From Bacillota bacterium (GTDB lineage: Bacteria > Bacillota > Clostridia > Peptostreptococcales > Anaerovoracaceae), in assembly GCA_016284485.1 (NCBI GenBank), contig JAEEOX010000006.1:1-11082 (forward strand): a stretch of DNA of 11,082 nt, in the 5' to 3' direction. The position numbers and the translations under genes were made by a program. Below, piece by piece: positions 1 to 7,100 of this stretch (within the stretch, counting starts at the first letter, position 1; each line of letters opens with the position of its first letter). The notes beneath the pieces were generated by a model that was not told the DNA's origin, did no database searches, and saw only the letters and a program-made list of their open reading frames with translations.

Positions 1-168
1 GAGACGGATGCGCCATATCTGACGCCGGTGCCTTTCAGAGGGCACAGGAACAAGAGCCCCTACGTGGAGTACGTGGCCCGCAAGGTGGCGGAGATAAAGG
101 ACATCTCCTACGAGGAGGTGGCTGCCGCGACACTGGATAACGCCAGGAAGTTTTTCCTGATCGGATAG
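1..168 (+). CDS. TatD-family metal-dependent DNase, C-terminal end (partial)
   Basis: The last 55 codons of a gene entering from the left edge. The visible protein starts ETDAPYLTPVPFRGHRN and ends in NARKFFLIG. This is the C-terminal signature of TatD/YcfH/YabD hydrolases: the Asp of ETDAPY is a metal ligand in the family, PVPFRG is the following conserved loop, and the tail 'EEVAAATLDNARKFF' matches the usual closing helix. Family members are TIM-barrel metal-dependent nucleases acting on DNA or RNA 3' ends. The stop TAG at 166-168 lies two bases before the tilS ATG, so the two genes are probably cotranscribed and translationally coupled. Which TatD paralogue this is cannot be told from the fragment. 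Confidence 0.9.
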   Translation, partial: ETDAPYLTPVPFRGHRNKSPYVEYVARKVAEIKDISYEEVAAATLDNARKFFLIG

Positions 169-170
169 AA

Positions 171-1250
171 ATGGAATTCAAGAAAAAGATCCTCCGCACA
201 ATTAAAGAACAGGATCTGTTCAGAGACGGAGACCATCTGGTCCTGGGGTTTTCCGGCGGACCGGATTCTCTGGCGCTTTTTTATTCTCTCCTTGAGATCC
301 TCCGGGACAACCGGAAGACGGGAGGGAAGTACGGGCTCAGCTTCACCCTGCATCCGGTCCACGTGAACCACAAGATGAGGCCGGGAGCAGCCGAGGAGGA
401 TCAGGCCTTCTGCGAAGGATTCTGCAGGAAACTTTCAGAGACAGAGGAGGGGGTCTTCCCCCTGAGAGTCTTCACCGAGGACTGCAACGCCCTGGCTGCA
501 GAGCTTAAGATTACCTCCGAGGAGGCCGGAAGGCTGGTGCGGTACAGATCCTTCAGACAGGTGGGAGCCGAGGTACAGGAGAAATACGGCTGTGGACCTG
601 ACCAGATCAAAATACTGGTGGCCCAGAACATGAACGATCAGGCGGAGACCGTGCTCTTCAGGATACTGAGAGGTACAGGCACCGACGGCCTGTCGGGTAT
701 CGCCTCAAAGAGGACCGACGAAAGCGGATATTCGGTGATCCGACCGCTTCTCAATGTTTCAAGGCGCGAGATCGAGGCATATATAGAAGCAAAAGATCTG
801 GAGCCCAGAAGGGACCTGACCAACGACGAAGCCGTCTACACCAGGAACAAGATCAGGCTGGAACTGATCCCCTTCATCGAGGAAAGGTTCAATCCAAACG
901 TGACGGAGACACTGTCCAGACTGGCGGACGTGGCCAGAGAGGACAAGGAATACCTGCACGACCAGGCACGCAGGGCCTATGAAGAGGCCTGCACCGGAGA
1001 GGGAAGACTGGATCTCAGGAAACTGGAAGCCATGATGCCTGCCCTGAGAAGCAGGGTGTACATGGCTGCGCTTAAGGACAAGGGACTCACGGAAGATGTT
1101 ACCCTGAAACACCTTAAGGCCATCGACAGCCTTAGGTACGCCATGGGTCACGGATGTGCGTACACCGAGCTTCCGGGAGGCTACAGAGTGATGAGAGTGA
1201 GACGCGAACTCGTGTTTTTTGCGCCGGGCGAAACAAATGAGCCTGGTTGA
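171..1250 (+). CDS. tilS: tRNA(Ile)-lysidine synthetase TilS (short form)
   Basis: TilS uses ATP and lysine to convert C34 of the CAU anticodon of a minor tRNA-Ile to lysidine, so that it reads AUA. The 359-residue product has the N-type ATP pyrophosphatase P-loop SGGPDS at residues 28-33, then HVNHKMRPGA, and the second family motif as QNMNDQAETVLFRILRGTG starting at residue 152, where most relatives have His instead of Gln152. RPLL...SRREIEAYI and the DLTNDEAVYTRNKIR segment, also typical, follow. The protein ends after the middle domain (LPGGYRVMRVRRELVFF) and lacks the roughly 100-residue C-terminal TilS domain of B. subtilis and E. coli, resembling the short Aquifex type. No strong Shine-Dalgarno is visible; the start is two bases after the upstream stop, so coupling is likely. 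The stop codon overlaps the ftsH promoter. Confidence 0.95.
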   Translation: MEFKKKILRTIKEQDLFRDGDHLVLGFSGGPDSLALFYSLLEILRDNRKTGGKYGLSFTLHPVHVNHKMRPGAAEEDQAFCEGFCRKLSETEEGVFPLRVFTEDCNALAAELKITSEEAGRLVRYRSFRQVGAEVQEKYGCGPDQIKILVAQNMNDQAETVLFRILRGTGTDGLSGIASKRTDESGYSVIRPLLNVSRREIEAYIEAKDLEPRRDLTNDEAVYTRNKIRLELIPFIEERFNPNVTETLSRLADVAREDKEYLHDQARRAYEEACTGEGRLDLRKLEAMMPALRSRVYMAALKDKGLTEDVTLKHLKAIDSLRYAMGHGCAYTELPGGYRVMRVRRELVFFAPGETNEPG

Positions 1251-1275
1251 TAAAAACAGAAATTTGTGTTAGAAT
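1247..1275 (+). promoter_or_regulatory. sigma-70 promoter for ftsH, overlapping the tilS stop
   Basis: A TTGATA -35 box at 1247-1252 (5/6 to TTGACA) and a TAGAAT -10 box at 1270-1275 (5/6 to TATAAT) are separated by exactly 17 bases. Transcription would start near 1282, leaving a leader of about 22 bases before the TTG start at 1304. The -35 box covers the TGA stop of tilS. The promoter would let ftsH and the genes after it be expressed separately from tatD-tilS. Confidence 0.8.
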
Positions 1276-1290
1276 ACAAAAAAGATTATT

Positions 1291-1296
1291 AAGGAG
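1291..1296 (+). promoter_or_regulatory. ribosome binding site that fixes the ftsH start at TTG 1304
   Basis: AAGGAG lies 7 bases before the TTG at 1304-1306. The alternative upstream in-frame TTG at 1247 has no such site and forms part of the predicted -35 box, so it would precede the transcription start. Confidence 0.85.
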
Positions 1297-1303
1297 TAAT
1301 AAA

Positions 1304-3292
1304 TTGAGAGGATTTTCTAGAAACGTTGTAGTCTATCTGCTGCTGTTCGCGATAGTCTTCGGCGTGGCGTTTTTCTTCGGAAACGGAGGGAACGGCAAGG
1401 AGGCTACGGTAACGCAGACAGAGGTTGAGCTAAGCAAGTTCATCAGCTATCTGGAACGGGACATGATCAAGGAGGTGGAGGTCACCAACACCCTGGTCAC
1501 CGGCAAGATAGATGAAAAGACATATGTATACTGCTACGTTCCATCAGCCTATGAGATAGCCATACTGGATGAGGACTACTTCTTCCCCATGGCGAAGGAA
1601 GGAAAGCTTGTATATTCCAGCACCAAGCCTGAGACCGGATCCTTCTGGCTCAGCCTGATACCCAACGTGCTCATGATCGGAGCGATGATCTTCCTTCTGT
1701 ACATCATGATGAACGGCGCGGGCAACGGCAAGGCTTTCCAGTTTGCCAAGTCCAGGGCCAGACAGGTCAAGGGAGAGAAGACCAACTTCAATGACGTGGC
1801 GGGACTGGAGGAAGAGAAGGTCGAACTCATGGAGGTCGTGGACTTCCTCAAGAATCCCGGCAAGTACCGCGAGGTGGGTGCCAGGATCCCCAAGGGCATC
1901 CTTCTGGTAGGCCCTCCGGGAACAGGTAAGACCTACATTTCCAGGGCCACTGCAGGCGAGGCCAACGTGCCTTTCTTCACTATCTCTGGTTCCGACTTCG
2001 TGGAGATGTTCGTAGGCGTGGGAGCTTCCCGTGTCAGAGATCTTTTCAATGACGCCAAGAAGAACGCACCCTGCATCGTATTCATAGACGAGATCGACGC
2101 CGTGGGACGTAAGAGAGGTTCCGGAATCGGCGGCGGCCACGACGAGAGAGAGCAGACACTGAACCAGCTGCTGGTGGAGATGGACGGATTCGAGGAGAAC
2201 TCCGGCATCATCGTAATAGCCGCTACCAACAGACCTGACGTACTGGATCCGGCACTTCTGAGACCGGGCAGATTCGACCGTCAGATCGTCATCGGACTTC
2301 CCGACGTGAGAGGCAGAGAAGCCATCATCAGAGTCCACTCCAGAAACAAGCCTCTTGATCCGGACGTAACACCGGAGATCCTGGCCAGACGTACCATGGG
2401 ATTCACCCCTGCGGATCTGGAGAACGTACTGAACGAAGCCGCCCTGATCACGGCCAGAAGAAACGGCCGCTACATCAGGATGGAAGAGATAGAGGAAGCC
2501 ATCCGCAAGGTGCAGATGGGTCCCCAGAAGAAGTCCAAGGTGGTCTCCGACGAGGAGAAGAGACTCACGGCCTACCACGAGGCGGGACACGCTGTGGTAT
2601 CCAGAGCCCTTCCCAAGCACATGGAGGTCCACGAGGTCACCATCATCCCCAGAGGACTGGCAGGAGGATACACCATGTATCTTCCCGAGGACGACAACCT
2701 GTTCGAGACCAAGCAGGAGATGTTCAACCACGTTGTGGTCAGCATGGGTGGCAGAGTGGCAGAGAAGCTGAAGCTGGATGACATTTCCATCGGAGCTTCC
2801 GGCGACATCAAGCAGGCCACATCCATCGCGACAGACATGGTGACCAAGTACGGATTCAGCTCCGAACTGGGCAACGTGAACTATGGCGGAGACGGAGAGG
2901 TATTCCTTGGTGCGGAGCTCGCCACACACAAGGCATACTCCGAGCAGACAGCCGCCAAGATCGACGAAGAGATCCGCAGGATCATCAACGACGCAACTGA
3001 GCTTGCGGAAAAGATCCTCACGGAGAACGACGACATACTTGAGAGAGTAGCTCAGGCCCTGCTACTCCTTGAGACCATCGACGGCGAACAGTTCGAGAAC
3101 CTGTTCACAGGCAAGGTGACGCCGGAGGAACTCAAAGAAGAGAGAGACAGGCTGGACAGCGAAAAGAGAAAGAAGAACCAGCAGGAAGCAGAGGAGACAG
3201 AAAAGATCCTCGAGGAAAAGGCCGAGATCGAGAGGCGCAACGCCGAGGCCGCCCTTGAGGAGGATGGCATTGACGTAAGAGAAAGGGAGTAA
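1304..3292 (+). CDS. ftsH: ATP-dependent zinc metalloprotease FtsH
   Basis: Membrane-anchored AAA+ protease that extracts and degrades misfolded membrane proteins and short-lived regulators. With the TTG start at 1304 the product is 662 residues, in the usual 600-700 range. TM1 is at about residues 8-25 and TM2 at about 115-138, flanking an extracytoplasmic FtsH_ext domain. The AAA module has Walker A GPPGTGKT at 203-210, pore-loop FVG at 236-238, Walker B FIDEID at 260-265 and the second region of homology ending RPGRFDR. The M41 protease domain has HEAGH at 425-429 and the third zinc ligand in GASGDIKQAT (Asp501). The last 50 or so residues are highly charged (Glu/Lys/Arg) and probably coiled coil. 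An upstream in-frame TTG at 1247 would add 19 residues, but it lacks a ribosome binding site and lies in the promoter. The stop is 3 bases before the next ATG. Confidence 0.97.
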   Translation: MRGFSRNVVVYLLLFAIVFGVAFFFGNGGNGKEATVTQTEVELSKFISYLERDMIKEVEVTNTLVTGKIDEKTYVYCYVPSAYEIAILDEDYFFPMAKEGKLVYSSTKPETGSFWLSLIPNVLMIGAMIFLLYIMMNGAGNGKAFQFAKSRARQVKGEKTNFNDVAGLEEEKVELMEVVDFLKNPGKYREVGARIPKGILLVGPPGTGKTYISRATAGEANVPFFTISGSDFVEMFVGVGASRVRDLFNDAKKNAPCIVFIDEIDAVGRKRGSGIGGGHDEREQTLNQLLVEMDGFEENSGIIVIAATNRPDVLDPALLRPGRFDRQIVIGLPDVRGREAIIRVHSRNKPLDPDVTPEILARRTMGFTPADLENVLNEAALITARRNGRYIRMEEIEEAIRKVQMGPQKKSKVVSDEEKRLTAYHEAGHAVVSRALPKHMEVHEVTIIPRGLAGGYTMYLPEDDNLFETKQEMFNHVVVSMGGRVAEKLKLDDISIGASGDIKQATSIATDMVTKYGFSSELGNVNYGGDGEVFLGAELATHKAYSEQTAAKIDEEIRRIINDATELAEKILTENDDILERVAQALLLLETIDGEQFENLFTGKVTPEELKEERDRLDSEKRKKNQQEAEETEKILEEKAEIERRNAEAALEEDGIDVRERE

Positions 3293-3295
3293 GCC

Positions 3296-4459
3296 ATGAA
3301 GACCAAAGTCATCAACAACACCATCACGTATTTGCTTAATTTTGAGAAGTATTCCAGCTTCGTACAGGCCCTGGAAGACACAGCGGTATCCAACGATTTC
3401 CAGGTGGTGCTGCTGTCCGACGATTTCAACCCGCTGATCACGGTGGAGACCAGACACAATATCACCGTGGACGAAGCGGTGAGAGTAGGAAGAGAACTGG
3501 CCTACGGAGCCACGGATTCCTACCGCTTGGTGGACATCGGCGGCATCAAGACATACTGGGGAACAGTGATGCTTGAATCCGGCAAGTACTACCTCCTGAT
3601 CGTTGACAACGAGGGCAAGTACTCCAACGAAGAGATCAACATGCTGGGAGACATCATCCAGCTGTCCATGGGCATGTGGAAGTACCAGCCGGAGCGTGAC
3701 GCCAAGGCTGAGTTCGTCCGCGCCCTGATCAGAGGCAACAAGTCTCTGGCATATTCCTTAAGGGATGAGGCCGACATCGAACCCAGAGACATCCTCAGCG
3801 TTTTCTATCTGAGAGGCTACGACAAGGATACCATCGAGAAGGCCTACGATGAGTTCGGCAAGAACAACAACCTCACCGTGGTGAAGATCGACGAGGAAAG
3901 CGGCACCCACGGACTGATCCTCAAGGGCAAAACATACGATCCCAAGGACAGCGACAGAGGCATCGAAGAGTGCATCGCCCTCTTTGACAAGCTCAAGGAA
4001 GACAAGAAGGCAAGGATCTTCCACGTCACCGGTCTTGACGGAGTGGAAGGCGCCGTGGACGGCATGAGACTCATCACCGAGACCGGATCTTTTGTGGAAA
4101 AGGTCTTCCCCTACAAGAGAGTTTTCAGCAAATATGAACTGGTGCTGGTGATGAACTGCATCTACATTCAGGTCAACGGCGGACAGCTCAAGAAGAACTT
4201 CACAGACCTTCTGGATCCCTTCAGGAAAGAAGGATCCAACAAGGCCAAGCAGCTGCTGACCACTCTGGAGACCTTCGTGCTGGACGCCGGAATGAATTCA
4301 GCCAAGACCTCCGACTTCCTGGAAGTCCACACCAATACCATCCAGTACAGACTCAAGAAGATAAACGAGATCCTTGGGGCAGAGCTTACAGGTAACAGGG
4401 TCATCCCCGGACTTACCATCGCTCTCGCACTCAGGAGAATGGAGAACAAGAAAAAATGA
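3296..4459 (+). CDS. PucR/CdaR-type transcriptional regulator with C-terminal HTH
   Basis: A 387-residue protein whose end, from about residue 320, matches the PucR C-terminal helix-turn-helix: a leading LLTTLETFVLDAGMNSAKTS helix, then FLEVHTNTIQYRLKKINEILG, the family's DNA-reading 'H-x-N-T-x-x-Y-R-L-x-K-I' signature. The centre (about 160-260) resembles the degenerate GGDEF-like region seen before this HTH in CdaR/PucR proteins. The N-terminal 130 residues are not a sensor domain I recognise. No signal peptide or membrane segment is visible, so it should be cytoplasmic. GGGAG at 3285-3289 sits 6 bases before the ATG, and the gene starts 3 bases after ftsH, so both share a transcript. The end overlaps the dusB start by four bases (ATGA). 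Its ligand and targets are unknown; regulation of this operon is possible but only a guess. Confidence 0.85.
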   Translation: MKTKVINNTITYLLNFEKYSSFVQALEDTAVSNDFQVVLLSDDFNPLITVETRHNITVDEAVRVGRELAYGATDSYRLVDIGGIKTYWGTVMLESGKYYLLIVDNEGKYSNEEINMLGDIIQLSMGMWKYQPERDAKAEFVRALIRGNKSLAYSLRDEADIEPRDILSVFYLRGYDKDTIEKAYDEFGKNNNLTVVKIDEESGTHGLILKGKTYDPKDSDRGIEECIALFDKLKEDKKARIFHVTGLDGVEGAVDGMRLITETGSFVEKVFPYKRVFSKYELVLVMNCIYIQVNGGQLKKNFTDLLDPFRKEGSNKAKQLLTTLETFVLDAGMNSAKTSDFLEVHTNTIQYRLKKINEILGAELTGNRVIPGLTIALALRRMENKKK

Positions 4460-5361
4460 CAGGGCAGTTGGCTCTAGCACCACTGGCCGGAATATCTGAC
4501 GCCCCTTTCAGAAGGATATGCCATGAGATGGGAGCAGCCTATACCTGCTCCGAAATGGTATCCGCAAAGGGGCTTTATTACGGGGACCGCAAATCAGCCA
4601 AGCTCCTCACCATCCTGCCCGGGGAAGGCCCGGTGGGATTCCAGATCTTCGGACACGAGCCGGAGATAATGGCGGATTCAGCGATGAAACTGGACTCTAT
4701 GGGAAACGCCTTCCTGGACGTGAACATGGGCTGTCCGGTGCCCAAGATCGTGGGGAACCATGAGGGATCATACCTCATGAAGGACCCGGATCTTTGTTTC
4801 AGGATAGTGGAGACCCTGGTGAAGGCAGTCTCCAAGCCGGTCACCGTGAAGATAAGGGCCGGATGGGACAAAGAACACATAAACTGCGTGGAGGTGGCAC
4901 GGGCCTGCGAGGCGGCGGGAGCCGCCAGGATCGCTGTGCACGGAAGGACCAGAGAACAGTTCTACTCAGGACGGGCAGACTGGTCAGTGATCCGCGCCGT
5001 CAAGGACGCGGTGAGCGTGCCGGTGGCAGGGAACGGCGACGTGTTCACATATTCCGACGGTCTGAGGATGATGGACGAGACCGGATGCGATGTGGTCCTG
5101 GTGGGCCGCGGAGCCCTTGGCAATCCCTGGATATTCACAGGGACCGACGAGAGGCCGTCATCCAGGGAGCTCATGGAAGTCATGCTCAGGCACCTGAACG
5201 ACGAGGCGGAACTCAAGGGCGAGCACGTGGCAGTCCTCGAGATGCGCAAACACGTGGGCTGGTACCTGAAGGGAAGAGAAGGTGCGGCTGCCATGAGACA
5301 GAAAGTGAACTGCATCAAGGACATAGATGAGTTGAGAGAAGTCATAGAGCAGGTCCGCTAG
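4456..5361 (+). CDS. dusB: tRNA-dihydrouridine synthase, DusB type
   Basis: FMN- and NADPH-dependent enzyme reducing specific uridines in the tRNA D-loop. The 301-residue protein has the family's full TIM-barrel signature: APLAGISDAPFRR near the N-terminus, VNMGCPVPKI with the catalytic Cys at residue 93, EGSYLMKDP, KIRAGWD, VHGRTREQFYSG (His162), AGNGDV (GNGD 192-195), VGRGALGNPW (from about 216) and the tail motif MRKHVGWYLKG. Length is a little shorter than the common 320-340, mainly at the C-terminus. It starts inside the stop codon of the upstream regulator gene (ATGA overlap), with a GGAG at 4441-4444 as a somewhat distant ribosome binding site, so translation is probably coupled. The subclass is inferred from motif wording and from the tilS-ftsH-dusB neighbourhood. 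Confidence 0.93.
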   Translation: MTGQLALAPLAGISDAPFRRICHEMGAAYTCSEMVSAKGLYYGDRKSAKLLTILPGEGPVGFQIFGHEPEIMADSAMKLDSMGNAFLDVNMGCPVPKIVGNHEGSYLMKDPDLCFRIVETLVKAVSKPVTVKIRAGWDKEHINCVEVARACEAAGAARIAVHGRTREQFYSGRADWSVIRAVKDAVSVPVAGNGDVFTYSDGLRMMDETGCDVVLVGRGALGNPWIFTGTDERPSSRELMEVMLRHLNDEAELKGEHVAVLEMRKHVGWYLKGREGAAAMRQKVNCIKDIDELREVIEQVR

Positions 5362-5381
5362 GACCTTGAAAGGGTTTGAAA

Positions 5382-5963
5382 ATGTACTGCAGAAACTGTG
5401 GATTTGAACTGAAGGACAACGACAAGACGTGCCCCGGCTGCGGATCGCCGGTGGTTCCCCTTGCTGCGGATGCCACGCCCCAGGGCAGGGTGGCAGGCTG
5501 GGCACAGAAGGAGAGCGACGCGGCTGGAGCCACCGCAGAGAAGGTGGCTGCCCCCGGGACAGGCAAAAAATACATCTACGTATACGACGACGGCAAGGAA
5601 TACAAGAGCCAGAAATTCGAAGAGGTAAACATCCCCAAGGACCAATACGAAGAGGAGATCAAATCGGAGAAGAAAGCCTCCGGCACATCCGGTTCCGGGA
5701 GGACCTATTCAACAGGCTATGACTCCGGATCTGCAGGCTGGGGAATCCTGGGATGCTGCTTCCCCATAGTGGGACTGATACTTTTCCTGGTCTGGAAGGA
5801 TGACAAGCCAAAGAACGCCAAGTCTGCCGGCGTGGGCGCCCTGATGGGCGTGATCCTGGTGGTGGTGTTCATGGTTCTGACCACGATCCTGGGGATCGGA
5901 ACCAGCATGTACTACTTCGGCATCAAAGGCCTTACCAATGACTGGTTCGGGATAGACATATGA
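5382..5963 (+). CDS. zinc-ribbon membrane protein of unknown function
   Basis: A 193-residue protein beginning MYCRNCGFELKDNDKTCPGC: a four-cysteine zinc ribbon (Cys3, Cys6, Cys17, Cys20), the type often called zinc_ribbon_2 or DUF2116-like. A polar linker follows, with a Tyr/Lys/Glu-rich stretch (KKYIYVYDDGKEYKSQKFEE) and a Gly/Ser-rich segment. Two hydrophobic helices are visible, at about 119-138 and 150-173, followed by a short tail. It is probably an inner-membrane protein with the ribbon in the cytoplasm. The ATG at 5382 is preferred over the in-frame TTG at 5376 because AAAGGG at 5369-5374 is 7 bases before the ATG and the family normally begins M-Y/F-C. The gene starts 20 bases after dusB and overlaps the next gene by four bases (ATGA). 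Function is unknown. Confidence 0.85.
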   Translation: MYCRNCGFELKDNDKTCPGCGSPVVPLAADATPQGRVAGWAQKESDAAGATAEKVAAPGTGKKYIYVYDDGKEYKSQKFEEVNIPKDQYEEEIKSEKKASGTSGSGRTYSTGYDSGSAGWGILGCCFPIVGLILFLVWKDDKPKNAKSAGVGALMGVILVVVFMVLTTILGIGTSMYYFGIKGLTNDWFGIDI

Positions 5964-6355
5964 AGGACCTGTATCAGGGAGACAACAGAGCGATGAGAGC
6001 CTGCTACAAGTGGCTGCCCATATTTTGCGGCTGCCACCAGAGGGCGGACCGCTCTTTTTTCGTAAAAGGACAGCAAATGCCGGTGTGCGCCAGGTGCGAA
6101 GGTGAGCTGATCGGGATGATCGCAGGACTGATCCTGATATTCTTCGTGAGACCGGACTTCTGGGTGCCGGCGGTCCTGATGGTGCCCATGATTGCGGACG
6201 GGCTGATCCAGAACCTGGGGCATGTGGAGAGCACCAATGTGAGGCGGCTTGTGACCGGACTTTTATTCGGATACGGGCTTATGACACTGATCGCCAAGGT
6301 TGCCATACTGTGCTTCAGCTACGGCTGGTCCATAGGCGAAGGCATTATTAACTGA
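5960..6355 (+). CDS. DUF2085-family small membrane protein
   Basis: A 131-residue predicted membrane protein with the DUF2085 hallmarks: CHQ at residues 25-27, DRSFF at 30-34, PVCARCEG at 41-48 and an ARRLVTG-like turn (VRRLVTGLLFGYG) before the last helix. About three hydrophobic helices run from residue 50 to the C-terminus. The conserved His and Cys residues suggest metal or cofactor binding, but no biochemical role is established for the family that I know of. It starts within the stop of the zinc-ribbon gene (ATGA), so the two Cys-containing membrane proteins are translationally coupled and may act together. It has an extra Cys pair (Cys15, Cys23) near CHQ. Its stop codon lies inside the first copy of an 11-bp tandem duplication that carries the ribosome binding site of nnrE. 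Confidence 0.85.
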   Translation: MKDLYQGDNRAMRACYKWLPIFCGCHQRADRSFFVKGQQMPVCARCEGELIGMIAGLILIFFVRPDFWVPAVLMVPMIADGLIQNLGHVESTNVRRLVTGLLFGYGLMTLIAKVAILCFSYGWSIGEGIIN

Positions 6356-6371
6356 GGAGGAACTGAGGAGG
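6350..6371 (+). repeat. perfect 11-bp tandem duplication carrying a doubled ribosome binding site
   Basis: AACTGAGGAGG occurs twice back to back (6350-6360 and 6361-6371). The first copy contains the TGA stop of the DUF2085 gene; each copy contains GAGGAGG. The second site is 5 bases before the nnrE ATG and is the functional one; the first is 16 bases away. Confidence 0.95.
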
Positions 6372-6376
6372 AAGAC

Positions 6377-7015
6377 ATGACCAGAGCAGTGACCGTGGAG
6401 ACCATGCGGATCTCCGACAGATATACCATCGACAACCTGGTGCCGTCCAAAGAACTGATGTACAGGGCGGGCAAGGGCCTTTTCGAGGCCTGGGACGGCT
6501 GGAAGTCACCGGTGCTCATCGCCTGCGGCAAGGGCAACAACGCCGGAGACGGATACGTTGTGGCCGGATTCCTCCTGGACAGAGGGATCGACGTGAGCCT
6601 GGCTCTGGTGGACGACAGATTCTCAGAGGACGGCAGGTACTACTACGACAAGGTGAAGGACCGGGTGACGGAGACCTTCATCTATGAAGAGGGCAGAGAC
6701 CTGTCGGGATACGCGGTGATCGTGGACTGCATCCTTGGAACAGGATTCTCCGGCGAGGTTAGAGGCAATGCGAAGTCCATGATCGAGGCCATCAACGCCG
6801 CGGGTGCAGCGGGGACCTACGTGATCTCCTGCGACATAAACAGCGGCCTGAACGGCGACACCGGCCTCGGGTCGACATTTGTAAGGTCCGACCTGACCGT
6901 ATCCATAGGCGAGTTCAAGCTGGGCCACTTCAGAGGCCTGGCGGAGGAGGCAATGAAGGCCAAGGTCAACGTGGACATCGGAATAGAGATAATAGGGGAA
7001 GTTTTGGAAATTTAG
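6377..7015 (+). CDS. nnrE: NAD(P)H-hydrate epimerase (YjeF N-terminal type)
   Basis: Epimerises the R and S forms of NAD(P)HX, damaged hydrated nicotinamide cofactors, so that the partner dehydratase NnrD can repair them. The 212 residues cover the complete YjeF_N domain: VTVETMRISDR at the start, the GKGNNAGDGYVVA loop at 51-63, VIVDCILGTGFSGEVR (Asp117), and the CDINSGLNGDTG segment (Asp153), which is DIPSGL in many relatives. The end, SIGEFKLGHF...VDIGI, is also typical. This is the stand-alone form; in many bacteria NnrE is fused to the ADP-dependent dehydratase NnrD, which is not present here. It follows the duplicated ribosome binding site and ends 22 bases before the -35 box of the next promoter. 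No terminator separates it from yhfC. Confidence 0.92.
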   Translation: MTRAVTVETMRISDRYTIDNLVPSKELMYRAGKGLFEAWDGWKSPVLIACGKGNNAGDGYVVAGFLLDRGIDVSLALVDDRFSEDGRYYYDKVKDRVTETFIYEEGRDLSGYAVIVDCILGTGFSGEVRGNAKSMIEAINAAGAAGTYVISCDINSGLNGDTGLGSTFVRSDLTVSIGEFKLGHFRGLAEEAMKAKVNVDIGIEIIGEVLEI

Positions 7016-7036
7016 GGAAAAAGTACGAAAAACCCC

Positions 7037-7067
7037 TTGACCTTCCACTTTATGGAAGGTCTAAAGT
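7037..7067 (+). promoter_or_regulatory. MerR-type promoter and operator upstream of yhfC
   Basis: TTGACC (-35, 7037-7042) and TAAAGT (-10, 7062-7067) are 19 bases apart instead of 17. The spacer is filled by a perfect inverted repeat: ACCTTCCA at 7040-7047 and TGGAAGGT at 7053-7060 around a 5-base centre. Overlong spacer plus central dyad is the standard architecture of promoters activated by MerR-family proteins through DNA distortion. Transcription would start near 7074. A MerR-type gene is not present in the window, so the regulator is encoded elsewhere. Confidence 0.85.
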
Positions 7068-7100
7068 AGACTCAGTCAGAGAAACCGGGAGGTAATAATC

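Noticed and set aside
1247..1303. In-frame extension of ftsH to TTG 1247.
   Set aside because: No ribosome binding site, overlaps a good promoter whose start lies downstream, and family N-termini begin right at the TM1 helix as they do from 1304.
1544..2929. A 461-codon open frame on the minus strand, antisense to ftsH.
   Set aside because: It mirrors the conserved ftsH frame, has no recognisable domain and its His/Ser/Val-rich composition is what a reverse reading of this codon usage gives.
4794..5330. A 178-codon plus-strand frame inside dusB.
   Set aside because: Arg/Gly-rich +1-type shadow of a well conserved enzyme gene, with no start signal of its own.
7040..7060. The ACCTTCCA/TGGAAGGT dyad as an intrinsic terminator after nnrE.
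   Set aside because: No T-run follows; its exact placement between a -35 and a -10 box fits a MerR-type operator much better.
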